Positions 1 through 9,503 of a DNA stretch of 64,000 bases are shown in pieces. Below the pieces are notes generated by a model. The model worked only from the letters and a program-made list of their open reading frames with translations. It did not search any database and was not told the origin of the DNA. The position numbers were made by a program, and so were the translations under genes. This stretch comes from DASRHK01 sp963776465 (lineage in GTDB: Bacteria; Pseudomonadota; Gammaproteobacteria; Nevskiales; Nevskiaceae). Where the stretch lies: contig CAVZMV010000002.1 in assembly GCA_963776465.1 (NCBI GenBank), forward strand, positions 2,976,001-3,040,000. Reading direction: 5' to 3'. Position 1 is the stretch's first letter, and each line of letters starts with the position of its first letter.

Positions 1-2
1 AG

Positions 3-2867
3 CTGCCGGCCGCCGGCTGGAACACCGATCTGCAATCGGTCAACACGATGTTGCACCTGCCGCCGGGCTGGCGGCTGCTGGCGGCGCCAGGCGCCGATAG
101 CGCGTTCACCTGGATCAGCCGCTGGACGCTGCTGGATCTCTTCATCGTGCTGATCGCGGCCGTCGCCGCGCTGCGCCTGTTCGGCCCCGCCTGGGCCGCG
201 ACAACGCTCTTCACGCTGGCGCTGATCTGGCACGAGCCCGGTGCGCCGCGCGGATCCTGGCTTGCGCTCATCGCGGTCACCGCGCTGCTGCGCGTGCTGC
301 CGGCGTCGTACCGGGAAGGACGCCTGCATGCGTGGCTGCGGAGGTTCCGCTGGGCGGCCGCCGCCGCGCTGGTGCTGATCGCGGTGCCGTTCGCCATCCA
401 CCAGGCGCGCGTGGCGTTGTACCCCCAGCTGGACATCCCGCTGTACAGCACGCCGCTGGTGAGCGGCGGGGTTCTCCAGGACGCCATGCAAAGCAAGGAA
501 ATGGAGATGAACGCCGAGGTCGCCAACGCGCCGGCGCCTGCGCCGATGGCCGAGGAGATGATGGCTACCGATGCCGCCAGCGCGCGCCCACGTCGCGACT
601 TGCGCAAGTACAAGATGCAGGACCGCGACGAAGGCCGCGGCGCCGCGCAAGTGGCGCAGCAGTCGATCAAGCGCATGGACCCCAACGTGCTGACGCAGAC
701 GGGGCCCGGGCTTCCGAACTGGCAGTGGCAGGACATCAACCTGCACTGGAACGGTCCGGTGACGCCGGATCAGCAGGTGCGCCTCTGGCTGCTCTCGCCC
801 GCGCTGACGAGAATGCTGCAGGCGCTGTCGATCGTGCTCGTAGCGCTGCTGATCGCGCGCTGGATGGAGCTCAAGCTGCCGCGGCTGCCCAGCCGCGCCT
901 CTGCAGCCATCGTGCCCTTGCTGCTTGCTGCCGGACTATTCGCGCAGCCTCGCGAAGCGAGCGCGCAGGAGCCGACGCCGCCCGGCCCGCCCTCGCCCGC
1001 CATCCTCGACCAGCTGCGCGAGCGCCTGCTTGCCCCACCCGCCTGCGCGCCGGACTGCGCGCAAATGCCGCGCCTGCAGATCGGCATCGGCGCTGGCGGC
1101 GCGCTGAGCCTGCGCGCGACCATTGAAGCCGCAGCGACGACGGCCGTGCCTTTGCCGGTGCCGGCAGTCACCGCCGGTGCGCAGGGAGCGCAATGGCAAC
1201 CCAGCGACGTCGTCGTCGACGGTCGCGCTGCGACGTTGCGCCGCGCGCCCGACGGCCTGTTATGGCTGAGCCTGCAGCCGGGACGTCACGACGTGCTGAT
1301 CACCGGACCGCTGCAGGGGCTCGGACAACTGCAGATCCCGCTGCCGCTCAAGCCGCACCTGGTCACGTCCTCGCTGGACGGCTGGGTGCTGAGTGGCGTC
1401 AACGAGCGTGGACAGCCGTCCGACGCATTGCAGCTGCTCAAGTCCTCCGGCACCGCCGACCCTGCGCCGACGGGTGACGGCGAGAGCGCGCAGGCATTGC
1501 CGCCGCTGCTCATCGTCACGCGCACGCTGCACCTGGGGATGGACTGGGACGTCGAGACCAGCGTGCAGCGCATCGGCGTCATCCATACGCCGATCGTCGC
1601 GCGGATCCCGCTGCTGCCGGGCGAGCGGCTCACCGGCGAGCGCATCCGCATGCGCGACGGAGAAGTGGAGCTCAGCTTCGCGCCGGGCCAGTCGGTCGCC
1701 GGATGGAATTCGCGCCTGCCGCTTACCGACACGCTGTCCCTGCAGGCGTCGGGCGCGACCGACCGGTTCGAGGTCTGGCGCTTCGACGTGAGCGCGCTGT
1801 GGCACGCGGAGTTCAGCGGCATCGCGCCGATCCTGCACATGGCCAACGACTATCGGCTCGCGAGCTTCCAGCCCTGGCCCGGCGAGAAGGTGCAGGTCGC
1901 CATCTCGCGGCCGTCGGGTATCGGCGGCCAGACCGTCACGCTCGACAACGCGACGCTGACGGTGCGCCCGGGACAGCGGGCCACGGACGACGTCATCGAT
2001 CTGGACGTGCGCGCCAGCCAGGGCGGCCAATATCGCTTGCCGCTTCCGCCCGCGACGACGGCGCAGAGCGTGGCGGTCGACGGCGCCAACCAGCCGTTGC
2101 GCCTGGAAGGCGATCAGCTGGTGCTGCCCCTGCGCCCGGGCGCGCAGCATTTCCAGATCGTGCTGCGTGCCGAGCAGGGCGTCGGCACGCTGCTGCGCAC
2201 GCCGGCGCTGCAGACGGGCCGCGGCGTCAACGCGCGCGTGAACGTCGAGATGCCGCCGGATCGGTGGATCCTGCTGCTCGGCGGCCCGCGGCTGGGTCCC
2301 GCCGTCCTGTTCTGGGGCGTGATGGCCGTGCTGCTGGTGATCGCCTACGGCCTGGGCCAGGTCCCGCTCACGCCGCTGCGCAGCCTGCAGTGGGCGCTGC
2401 TGATGATCGGACTTTCACAGCTGCCGGTCTGGGCAGCGGGCGTCGTCGTCCTCTGGCTGATGGCGCTGGGCCTGCGCGGGCGCCGCGCGGTGGAGCTGCC
2501 ATCGCGTCAATTCAATCTCGTGCAGGTCGGCCTCGTCCTGCTGTCGTTGGCAGCGCTGAGCCTGCTCTTCAGCGCCGTCGCGCAGGGACTTCTCGGCGCG
2601 CCGGACATGCAGATCGCCGGCAATGGCTCCGCCGATCACAGCCTCTATTGGTACCAGGATCGCTACGACGCAGCCCTGCCCCAGGCCTGGGTGCTGTCGG
2701 TACCGCTGTGGAGCTACCGCGTGCTCATGCTGCTGTGGGCGCTGTGGCTCGCCAACGCGCTACTGCGCTGGCTGCGCTGGGGCTGGGACCAGTTCTCCTT
2801 CGGCGGCCTCTGGCGCAAGCCCTCGCCGGTCGTCACCGCGACGTCGCCCACCGGTCCGCCGGCATAG
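3..2867 (+). CDS. Large multi-pass inner-membrane protein, 5' end outside window
   Basis: The reading frame is open to the left edge, so the N-terminus is missing and the ATG at 48 need not be the start. About 955 residues are visible. Hydrophobic helices lie near the visible N-terminus (TLLDLFIVLIAAVAALRLF, then a second around AAAALVLIAVPF), a pair follows near residue 280, and five or more sit in the last 220 residues. Between them is a roughly 400-residue polar, beta-rich section that would face the periplasm. The phrase LALIWHEPGAPR before an early helix looks typical of a conserved but uncharacterised proteobacterial membrane protein. No enzymatic motif was recognised. It is followed 28 bp later by the pterin dehydratase gene. 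Confidence 0.75.
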   Translation: MPAAGWNTDLQSVNTMLHLPPGWRLLAAPGADSAFTWISRWTLLDLFIVLIAAVAALRLFGPAWAATTLFTLALIWHEPGAPRGSWLALIAVTALLRVLPASYREGRLHAWLRRFRWAAAAALVLIAVPFAIHQARVALYPQLDIPLYSTPLVSGGVLQDAMQSKEMEMNAEVANAPAPAPMAEEMMATDAASARPRRDLRKYKMQDRDEGRGAAQVAQQSIKRMDPNVLTQTGPGLPNWQWQDINLHWNGPVTPDQQVRLWLLSPALTRMLQALSIVLVALLIARWMELKLPRLPSRASAAIVPLLLAAGLFAQPREASAQEPTPPGPPSPAILDQLRERLLAPPACAPDCAQMPRLQIGIGAGGALSLRATIEAAATTAVPLPVPAVTAGAQGAQWQPSDVVVDGRAATLRRAPDGLLWLSLQPGRHDVLITGPLQGLGQLQIPLPLKPHLVTSSLDGWVLSGVNERGQPSDALQLLKSSGTADPAPTGDGESAQALPPLLIVTRTLHLGMDWDVETSVQRIGVIHTPIVARIPLLPGERLTGERIRMRDGEVELSFAPGQSVAGWNSRLPLTDTLSLQASGATDRFEVWRFDVSALWHAEFSGIAPILHMANDYRLASFQPWPGEKVQVAISRPSGIGGQTVTLDNATLTVRPGQRATDDVIDLDVRASQGGQYRLPLPPATTAQSVAVDGANQPLRLEGDQLVLPLRPGAQHFQIVLRAEQGVGTLLRTPALQTGRGVNARVNVEMPPDRWILLLGGPRLGPAVLFWGVMAVLLVIAYGLGQVPLTPLRSLQWALLMIGLSQLPVWAAGVVVLWLMALGLRGRRAVELPSRQFNLVQVGLVLLSLAALSLLFSAVAQGLLGAPDMQIAGNGSADHSLYWYQDRYDAALPQAWVLSVPLWSYRVLMLLWALWLANALLRWLRWGWDQFSFGGLWRKPSPVVTATSPTGPPA

Positions 2868-2895
2868 AATCCGCACCTTCATGACCGGAGTGCCC

Positions 2896-3231
2896 ATGAG
2901 CGACCTTGCCAAGAAAAAGTGCGTGCCCTGCGAAGGAGGCACGCCACCGCTGAATCGCGCCACCGTCGACGAGCTCAAGAAGTTGCTGCGCAGCGAGTGG
3001 ACGCTGAACGTGGACGGCAAGTCGATCCAGGCGACGTTCACGTTCAAGAACTATTACCAGACCACCGCGTTCGTGAACGCCATCGCCTGGATGGCGCATC
3101 GCGAGGATCACCACCCCGACATCAGCTTCGGCTACAAGACCTGCACCGTGCTGTATTCCACGCACGCCGCCGGCGGGCTGACGGAGAACGACTTCATCTG
3201 CGCCGCGAAGGTGGACGTGCTGCTGGCGTGA
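2896..3231 (+). CDS. phhB: 4a-hydroxytetrahydrobiopterin dehydratase (PCD/DCoH)
   Basis: Dehydrates 4a-hydroxytetrahydrobiopterin, the by-product of aromatic amino acid hydroxylation, so the cofactor can be recycled; it acts in the cytosol. The 111-residue protein has the usual family length and the signature HREDHHPDISFGY around residues 68-80, carrying the catalytic histidines. An in-frame ATG lies 15 bp upstream, but this one is preceded by GGAG at 5 bp, so it was chosen. No phenylalanine hydroxylase gene is visible in the window. A large palindrome follows the stop codon. Confidence 0.93.
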   Translation: MSDLAKKKCVPCEGGTPPLNRATVDELKKLLRSEWTLNVDGKSIQATFTFKNYYQTTAFVNAIAWMAHREDHHPDISFGYKTCTVLYSTHAAGGLTENDFICAAKVDVLLA

Positions 3232-3245
3232 CGTCTTGTCGGCCA

Positions 3246-3339
3246 CCCGGATAGGTTCGCCGGGGGACGACTTAAAAGCTCCGTTCGCCTCGAGTGGCGC
3301 CATCCCTGGCGCCACACGCCCCCGGCGAACCTATCCGGG
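3246..3339. repeat. REP/BIME-like nested palindrome
   Basis: Perfect 21 bp inverted repeats lie at 3246-3266 and 3319-3339, extendable by four bases with one mismatch. The 52 nt between them contain a second perfect hairpin with 8 bp arms (3294-3301 and 3308-3315). It lies between the convergent phhB and O-methyltransferase genes and would fold into a long cruciform or RNA stem. It could be a bidirectional terminator, but there is no T-tract, so a REP-type intergenic repeat is the better reading. No other copy was noticed in the window. Confidence 0.7.
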
Positions 3340-3359
3340 CGGCCTCGTCAGCTAATCAG

Positions 3360-4019
3360 CTACCGCTTGCGCGCCAGCGTCACCCCGTCGGCGATGGGCA
3401 CGAGGCAGAAATCCACGCGGCGGTCGCGCGAGACGTGCTCGTTGAAGTCGCGGATGGCTTGCGTGTCCGCGTCGTTGACTTCGGCGTCGGCGACGCGGCC
3501 GGACCAGAGCGTGTTGTCCACCGCGATCAGCCCGCCCTTGCGCAGCAGCTTGAAGCACGCCTCGTAGTAGCGGACGTAGTTTTCCTTGTCGGCGTCGATG
3601 AAGGCGAAGTCGTAGCTGCCGGGATTGACGGCAAGCTCGCGGTCCAGCGTCTCCAGCGCGGGCGCGAGCTTGAGCTCGATGCGCGGCGTCACGCCGGCCT
3701 CGTCCCAGTAGCGGCGCGCGATATCGGTCCACTCGCGGCTGACATCGCAGCACAGCAAGTGGCCGTCGGCCGGCAGCGCCAGCGCCGTGACCAGGCTGCT
3801 GTAGCCGGTGAACACGCCTACCTCGACGCAGCGACGTGCGCCGATCATCCGCAGCAGCAGGTCGAGGAATTGCCCCTCCTCGGCTGCGATCTGCATGCGC
3901 GCCATCGGCAGCTTCGCAGTCTCCTCGCGCAGCTTGGCCAGCAGCGGCGCCTCGCGCACGGCGACCTTCGCGTAATAGCGGCCGAGGGCTTCGGGGAGGA
4001 GAAAGCTGGTGGCGGACAT
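3360..4019 (-). CDS. Class I SAM-dependent O-methyltransferase (caffeoyl-CoA OMT-like)
   Basis: A 219-residue cytosolic enzyme of the cation-dependent O-methyltransferase family (PF01596). The SAM-binding loop VEVGVFTGYSSL is near residue 65, the acidic strand end CDVSREW near 91, and the metal/SAM motif IDADKENY near 141. These and the length fit the family. Substrates in bacteria are usually catechol-type phenols and cannot be predicted here. The chosen ATG gives the normal N-terminal helix; the open frame runs further upstream into recR territory, which is an artefact. It lies 20 bp downstream of recR on the same strand and may be co-transcribed. Confidence 0.88.
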   Translation of the reverse strand: MSATSFLLPEALGRYYAKVAVREAPLLAKLREETAKLPMARMQIAAEEGQFLDLLLRMIGARRCVEVGVFTGYSSLVTALALPADGHLLCCDVSREWTDIARRYWDEAGVTPRIELKLAPALETLDRELAVNPGSYDFAFIDADKENYVRYYEACFKLLRKGGLIAVDNTLWSGRVADAEVNDADTQAIRDFNEHVSRDRRVDFCLVPIADGVTLARKR

Positions 4020-4039
4020 GGTCGGGGCTAAAGCCCTTC

Positions 4040-4657
4040 CTACAGCTGCTGACGCCCGGCGATCGCGTGCGCGAGCGTGCCGCCGTCGACGTACTCGAGC
4101 TCGCCGCCCATCGGCACGCCGTGCGCGATGCGCGTGACCTTGACGCCGCGCGCCTTGGCCATCTCCGCCAGGAAGAAGGCGGTGGCCTCGCCTTCCTGCG
4201 TCGGATTGGTGGCGATGATCATTTCCTTGACCCCTTCGTCGGTGAGCGTGCGCCCGAGCTGCGGCAGCCCCAGCTCCTCGGGACCGACGCCGTCGAGCGG
4301 CGACAGGCGGCCCATCAGCACGAAGTAGCGGCCGCGGAACGGCGTGTTGTTCTCGATCGCCTGCAGGTCGGCCGGGCCTTCGACCACGCACATCTGCCCG
4401 CTGGCCTTGCGCGCCTCGGTGCAGTAACGGCACTGCTCGTCCTCGAAGAACATCCGGCAGCTCGGACAGCGGCCGACGCCGGTGAGCGCATCCGTCAGCG
4501 CCCTGCCCAGCTGCTCGGCCGCCGGGCGGTCGCGATCCAGCAGGTGAAACGCCATGCGCTGCGCCGACTTCGGGCCGACGCCCGGCAGCTTGCGCAGGGC
4601 CTCGATGAGCCGCGCCATGCGCGGTGTGTAGCTGCTGGAATCCGAACGTCCCTTCAC
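4040..4657 (-). CDS. recR: Recombination mediator protein RecR
   Basis: Works with RecF and RecO to load RecA on SSB-coated single-stranded DNA gaps. The 205-residue protein shows the N-terminal helix-hairpin-helix (LRKLPGVGPKSAQRMAFHLL), a C4 zinc finger (CPSC...CRYC, about residues 62-77) and a Toprim domain (VEGPADLQAIENN). About ten residues precede the usual family start, so a later start cannot be excluded. It follows ybaB by 13 bp in the classic dnaX-ybaB-recR operon. Confidence 0.96.
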   Translation of the reverse strand: MKGRSDSSSYTPRMARLIEALRKLPGVGPKSAQRMAFHLLDRDRPAAEQLGRALTDALTGVGRCPSCRMFFEDEQCRYCTEARKASGQMCVVEGPADLQAIENNTPFRGRYFVLMGRLSPLDGVGPEELGLPQLGRTLTDEGVKEMIIATNPTQEGEATAFFLAEMAKARGVKVTRIAHGVPMGGELEYVDGGTLAHAIAGRQQL

Positions 4658-4670
4658 GACAATCCTTTTC

Positions 4671-5006
4671 TCAAAACGGCATCGTCATGCCAGGCGGCAG
4701 CTGCAGGCCGCCACCGAGCGTGGCCATCTTCTCCTTGGACGCCTGCTCGAGCTTTTGCGAGGCGTCGTTGATCGCCGCGGCGATCAGGTCCTCGACGAAC
4801 TCCTTGTCTTCCTTCAGCGCTTCCGGCGAGATCGCCACCTTGCGGCACTGGTGCTTGCCGGTCAGCGTGACCTTGACCATGCCGGCGCCGGACTCGCCGG
4901 TGATCTCCATGCCCGCGATCTCATCCTGCGCGGCCTTGAGCTTCTCCTGTATCTGCTGGGCCTGCCGCATGAGATTGCCCAGCGCACCTTTCATGTTCGG
5001 ATTCAT
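4671..5006 (-). CDS. ybaB: YbaB/EbfC family nucleoid-associated protein
   Basis: A small dimeric DNA-binding protein encoded between dnaX and recR. At 111 residues it matches the family, with the N-terminal MKGALGNLMRQAQQIQEKLKAAQDEIAGM amphipathic helix region and the conserved VKVTLTGKHQCRKVAISPEAL core. Family members bind DNA and influence nucleoid structure and recombinational repair. It starts 9 bp after the dnaX stop, so translation is probably coupled within the operon. Confidence 0.95.
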   Translation of the reverse strand: MNPNMKGALGNLMRQAQQIQEKLKAAQDEIAGMEITGESGAGMVKVTLTGKHQCRKVAISPEALKEDKEFVEDLIAAAINDASQKLEQASKEKMATLGGGLQLPPGMTMPF

Positions 5007-5015
5007 AGCTTCACT

Positions 5016-6602
5016 TCACTTGTTGAGCGGCTCTATCGAGCCGGGTCGCACGGTCGCGCCGAAGCGCTCCTTGAACATCTGGATGACCGGATCCTTCTCG
5101 ATCGCGGCCTGCGCGTCGGCGGCGCGCGCGGACTTCTGCTGCAGCTCGCGCTGGGCGGGCGTCTCGTCGATCGGCTGTGCCGCCACCTCGATGGCGACCT
5201 TCAGCGTCTTTCCGGATTGCCGCGCCAGTGCCGCCTCGATGGCGCTGCGCCGCGCGTCCGACAGCAGGTGCTTCATGCGCGGATCCAGCGCCAGCCGCAC
5301 GCTGGCGTCATCCGCTCCGACCCAGACGCAGTTGCGGGCGAGCTGCTTGTTCATGCCGTCGAGGCCGAGCTGCTCGATCCTCTGCTCCCACGTCGCATCG
5401 ACGGGAATCGTCGACGCCGCGCGCACAGGCTCAGGAGCGCTTTTCGCCGGTGCCTCCTTGGCAGATGGCGCGGGCGCCTGGCGCGCGGGGCGCTCGTCCT
5501 GGCGCGCGCCCTTGGCCGGCTCGCCGGTGCGGAAGGCCAGCAAGCGCAGCAGCGTCATCTCGAATCCCAGCCGCGGATCGGGCGCCCACGGCAGGTCACG
5601 CCGGCCGAACACCACGATCTGGTAGTAGAGCTGCACGTCGGATGGATCCAGCCGCTGGGCGAGCGTGCGCAGCGCCGGATCGTCATCGTCGTCCGCGGCG
5701 TCGGGGAGCACACGCAGCAAGGCGATGCGCTGCAGCATCGCAGCCAGGTCGTTGAGCAGCGCGCCGTAGTCGGGAGCCTGCGCATCGAGCCGCTGGATGC
5801 ACGCGAGCAATGCGGCGCCGTCACCCGCGGCCACCGCCTCGAGCACCTCGAACAGGGTGCGCCGGCCGACGACACCGAGCATCTCCTCGGCCTGCGCCTG
5901 CGTGAGCTTGGTGTTGCCGGCGAAGGCGATCGCCTGGTCCAGGAGCGACAGCGCGTCACGCATGGAGCCATCCGCCGCGCGCGCGATCTCGGCGACGGCG
6001 CCCGGCTCTGCTGCGATGCCCTCGTCGCCCAGCACCTTGGTCATCTGCTCGCGCAGGAGCGCCTGCGGCAAGCGCTTGAGATTGAACTGCAGGCAGCGCG
6101 ACAGCACGGTCACCGGCAGCTTCTGCGGGTCCGTCGTCGCGAGGATGAACTTCACGTGCGGCGGTGGCTCCTCCAGCGTCTTGAGCAACGCGTTGAAGGA
6201 GTGACCCGACAGCATGTGGACTTCGTCGATCAGGTACACCTTGTAGCGGCCCCGCACCGGCGCATAGGCGACGTTGTCGAGCATCGCGCGCGTGTCGTCG
6301 ACCTTGGTGCGGCTGGCGGCGTCGATCTCGAGCAGGTCGACGAAGCGGCCCTCGTCGACCTCGCGGCAGGCCGAGCAGGTCCCGCACGGGTTGGCGGTAA
6401 CGCCGGTCTCGCAGTTCAGGCCCTTGGCGATGATCCTCGCCAGCGTGGTCTTGCCGACGCCGCGGGTCCCGGTCAGCAGGATCGCAGGGTGCAGCTTGTC
6501 GCCGGCCAGCGCGTGCTCCAGCGCCTTGACCACGTGGCCCTGCCCCAGGACGTCCTGGAAGCGCCGGGGGCGCCATTTTCGGGCAAGAGCGAGATAACTC
6601 AT
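5016..6602 (-). CDS. dnaX: DNA polymerase III subunit gamma/tau
   Basis: Clamp-loader ATPase of the replicative polymerase. The 528-residue protein contains Walker A (GTRGVGKTT, about residues 44-52), the four-cysteine zinc module (CETG...CGTCSAC), the DEVHMLSGHSFNALLKTLEEPP Walker B/sensor region, domain III, and a C-terminal tau-type domain after an Ala/Pro/Lys-rich linker at about residues 370-400. The A-rich heptamer used for programmed frameshifting to gamma in E. coli was not seen, so only tau is supported. First gene of the dnaX-ybaB-recR operon. Confidence 0.97.
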   Translation of the reverse strand: MSYLALARKWRPRRFQDVLGQGHVVKALEHALAGDKLHPAILLTGTRGVGKTTLARIIAKGLNCETGVTANPCGTCSACREVDEGRFVDLLEIDAASRTKVDDTRAMLDNVAYAPVRGRYKVYLIDEVHMLSGHSFNALLKTLEEPPPHVKFILATTDPQKLPVTVLSRCLQFNLKRLPQALLREQMTKVLGDEGIAAEPGAVAEIARAADGSMRDALSLLDQAIAFAGNTKLTQAQAEEMLGVVGRRTLFEVLEAVAAGDGAALLACIQRLDAQAPDYGALLNDLAAMLQRIALLRVLPDAADDDDDPALRTLAQRLDPSDVQLYYQIVVFGRRDLPWAPDPRLGFEMTLLRLLAFRTGEPAKGARQDERPARQAPAPSAKEAPAKSAPEPVRAASTIPVDATWEQRIEQLGLDGMNKQLARNCVWVGADDASVRLALDPRMKHLLSDARRSAIEAALARQSGKTLKVAIEVAAQPIDETPAQRELQQKSARAADAQAAIEKDPVIQMFKERFGATVRPGSIEPLNK

Positions 6603-6692
6603 GAAGGTCTTTCGGTCACGAACAACGGACGAGTCTATTGTCGCGGATGCATCAGGCCCTGCCTAGGGACATTCTGGCTACTCTTTCGCCAA

Positions 6693-6729
6693 GCGAATTG
6701 AGCGGCGCTTCGCGTTAGCTCCAATTCGC
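6693..6729. repeat. Inverted repeat upstream of peroxiredoxin gene
   Basis: Arms GCGAATTGAGC and GCTCCAATTCGC (one bulged base) flank 14 nt. The repeat lies 44 bp upstream of a good sigma70-type promoter in the dnaX/peroxiredoxin intergenic region. It may be an upstream operator, or a hairpin ending a divergent transcript. No OxyR consensus was recognised in it. Confidence 0.4.
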
Positions 6730-6772
6730 ACCACCATGCGCCGTGACTATGGCCTCCATAACCAAATTTGCT

Positions 6773-6801
6773 TTGATTGATCAGGCATAGCCACCTAGAA
6801 T
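6773..6801 (+). promoter_or_regulatory. Predicted sigma70 promoter for peroxiredoxin-trxB
   Basis: TTGATT (-35) and TAGAAT (-10) are separated by exactly 17 bp. This would start transcription near 6808 and leave a leader of about 54 nt before the ATG at 6862. A GGAG ribosome-binding site lies 8 bp before that ATG. Supported by sequence match only. Confidence 0.55.
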
Positions 6802-6861
6802 TCCCGCCTCAACACGCGGTCCGCAGATCGCGCGACCCGCAATCGAACCGGAGCTCCTGAT

Positions 6862-7464
<603 letters not shown>

Positions 7465-8418
7465 GTGCCGACGCAACATCATCGCCTGATCATTCTCGGA
7501 TCGGGCCCGGCGGGCTACACGGCCGCGGTCTACGCCGCCCGCGCCAACCTCAAGCCGGCGCTCATCACCGGCTTGGAGGTCGGCGGGCAGCTGACGACGA
7601 CGACCGAGGTTGACAACTGGCCGGGCGACGTCGAGGGCCTGATGGGGCCGGCGCTGATGGAGCGCATGCAGAAGCACGCCGAGCGCTTCGACACCACGCT
7701 GATCTACGACCACGTGCAGAGCGTGGACCTGAAGAAGAAGCCGTTCACGCTGACCGGCGACCAGGCCACCTACACCTGCGACGCGCTGATCATCACCACG
7801 GGCGCCAGCGCCAAGTACCTGGGGATCCCCAGCGAGCAGTCGTTCCGCGGCAAGGGCGTGTCCGCCTGCGCCACCTGCGACGGCTTCTTCTACAAGGGCC
7901 AGGACGTGGCGGTGATCGGCGGCGGCAACACTGCCGTGGAGGAGGCGATCTACCTTGCCAACATCGCCAAGCACGTGACCGTCGTCCATCGCCGCGACAA
8001 GTTCAAGGGCGAGAAGATCCTGCACGACAAGCTGTTCAAGCGCGCCAAGGAAGGCAAGGTCGAGATCGTCTGGGACTCCACGCTGGACGAAGTGGTGGGC
8101 GACGCCACCGGCGTCACCGGCGCGCGCATCAAGAACGTCAAGACCGGCGCCACGCGTGACCTGGCCGTGAAGGGCGTGTTCATCGCCATCGGCCACGAGC
8201 CGAACACGAAGATCTTCGAAGGCCAGCTGGACATGGCCGGCGGCTACATCAAGGTGAAGTCCGGCAACGAGGGAGACGCCACCGCAACCAGCATCCCGGG
8301 TGTGTTCGCCGCCGGCGACGTGATGGACCACGTCTACCGCCAGGCGGTGACGTCCGCGGGAACCGGCTGCCAGGCCGCGCTCGACGCCGAGAGGTACCTG
8401 GACAAGCCGACGGCGTAG
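7465..8418 (+). CDS. trxB: Thioredoxin-disulfide reductase
   Basis: An FAD enzyme passing electrons from NADPH to thioredoxin. The 317 residues include the FAD-binding GSGPAGYTAAVYAARA near the N-terminus, the redox-active C135-ATC-C138 in CATCDGFFY, the NADPH-binding GGGNTAVEEA (about 152-161) and the C-terminal FAD loop FAAGDVMDHVYRQAVTSAGTG. A GTG start is immediately adjacent to the TAA of the peroxiredoxin gene, so the two are translationally coupled and form a peroxide-detoxifying electron chain. Confidence 0.97.
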   Translation: MPTQHHRLIILGSGPAGYTAAVYAARANLKPALITGLEVGGQLTTTTEVDNWPGDVEGLMGPALMERMQKHAERFDTTLIYDHVQSVDLKKKPFTLTGDQATYTCDALIITTGASAKYLGIPSEQSFRGKGVSACATCDGFFYKGQDVAVIGGGNTAVEEAIYLANIAKHVTVVHRRDKFKGEKILHDKLFKRAKEGKVEIVWDSTLDEVVGDATGVTGARIKNVKTGATRDLAVKGVFIAIGHEPNTKIFEGQLDMAGGYIKVKSGNEGDATATSIPGVFAAGDVMDHVYRQAVTSAGTGCQAALDAERYLDKPTA

Positions 8419-8443
8419 CAACCAGCCCCGTTACAATCGGGCG

Positions 8444-9055
8444 ATGATGAAACTGTATTGCAGTCTCACGTCGCCCTACGCGCGCAAGGTGCGGGTGGTC
8501 ATCGACGAGCTCGGGCTGTCCGAGCAGGTCGAGGAGATCATCACCGATCCGTTCAACCCGCCGCCGGAGCTTCTGGCAGCCAATCCCTTGTCGCGCATCC
8601 CGGTGCTGATCAGCGATCGCGGCGAGCCCCTGCCCGACTCGCGCCTGATCATCGACTACCTGCAGGCGCGCAACCGTCCGCTGTCGCCGCTGCCGCGCGG
8701 ATCCCAGCGCTGGGCGGCGCTGCGTCGCCTGCACCTCGCGGAAGGCATCACGGACGCCGCGGTCGCGACCGTGCTGGAGAAGCGTCGGCCCGAAGGGATC
8801 ATCTACACCGCTCACCTGGACCGGCAGGCGCAGCGCATCAAGCGCGCGGTCGAAGTGCTCAACGCGGAAGCCTCGTCGCTGTCGCTGCGCAGCGTCAGCC
8901 TGGTGGAGATCACCACCGGCGTGGCGCTGGGCTACCTGGACTTCCGCATGCCCTACCTCGAGTGGCATCGCGGGCACGAGGGTCTCGCGCAATGGTTCGA
9001 GTCGTTCGCGCACCGGCCCTCCATGAAGAAGACCCAGCCGCCGGAAAATGCGTAA
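8444..9055 (+). CDS. Glutathione S-transferase family protein
   Basis: The 203-residue protein has an N-terminal thioredoxin-like domain (MKLYCSLTSPYARKVRVVI; glutathione-contact turn NPLSRIPVLI; ESR-type motif as PDSRLIIDYL) and a C-terminal helical domain. It resembles YibF-like cytosolic GSTs; the substrate is unknown. Two adjacent ATGs (8444 and 8447) could start it. Its last 8 bp overlap the start of the NlpC/P60 gene, suggesting coupled translation. Confidence 0.88.
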   Translation: MMKLYCSLTSPYARKVRVVIDELGLSEQVEEIITDPFNPPPELLAANPLSRIPVLISDRGEPLPDSRLIIDYLQARNRPLSPLPRGSQRWAALRRLHLAEGITDAAVATVLEKRRPEGIIYTAHLDRQAQRIKRAVEVLNAEASSLSLRSVSLVEITTGVALGYLDFRMPYLEWHRGHEGLAQWFESFAHRPSMKKTQPPENA

Positions 9056-9503
9056 CGCGGTCGTCCTCGGGCTGGCCGCGCTCCTGCTGCACGGCTGCGC
9101 CAGTCATCCCTTCGACACGCCGGAGATGCGCGAGTCGATCAAGCGCACGGCGCTGGCGCAGGTCGGCAAGCCCTATCGCTTCGGTGGCAGCAGCCCGTCA
9201 GGTTTCGACTGCAGCGGCCTGGTGCAATACGTGTTCGCCCGCAACGGCGTCCAGGTGCCCCGGTCTTCCGACGATCAGCGCGACGTCGGCGAGGATGACC
9301 TCGATCTGGACGAGGCCCAGGTCGGCGACCTGCTGTTCTTCAAGATCGATTCCTGGTTCGGCGTCGATCACGTGGCGATCTACATCGGCGACGGCTTCGC
9401 GGTGCACGCGCCCGTGAGCGGACGCCAGGTCGTCGTCACCGACATGACCACGCCGTTCTGGGAAGACCACTTCGTCGAGGGCGTCGACGTCCTCAAACAA
9501 TGA
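9048..9503 (+). CDS. NlpC/P60 family peptidoglycan endopeptidase, lipoprotein
   Basis: A 151-residue predicted lipoprotein: signal peptide with lipobox LHGC (C17), then a compact NlpC/P60 cysteine-peptidase domain. The catalytic set is visible: C55 in FDCSGLVQYVF, H108 in VDHVAIYIGDG and H120 in FAVHAPV. It would cleave the D-Glu/diamino acid bond in peptidoglycan stems in the periplasm, like Spr/MepS. Its 3' end overlaps the convergent htpG gene by 11 bp. Confidence 0.92.
   Translation: MRNAVVLGLAALLLHGCASHPFDTPEMRESIKRTALAQVGKPYRFGGSSPSGFDCSGLVQYVFARNGVQVPRSSDDQRDVGEDDLDLDEAQVGDLLFFKIDSWFGVDHVAIYIGDGFAVHAPVSGRQVVVTDMTTPFWEDHFVEGVDVLKQ

Noticed and set aside
5016..6602. Programmed -1 frameshift in dnaX.
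   Set aside because: No A AAA AAG-type heptamer or equivalent slippery run was seen in the coding strand; only a four-A run occurs.
4755..6701. Very long plus-strand open frames antisense to dnaX, htpG, uvrB, pheT and the RND pump.
   Set aside because: Arg/His/Leu/Gln-heavy translations with no motifs; these are expected mirror frames of G+C-rich genes.
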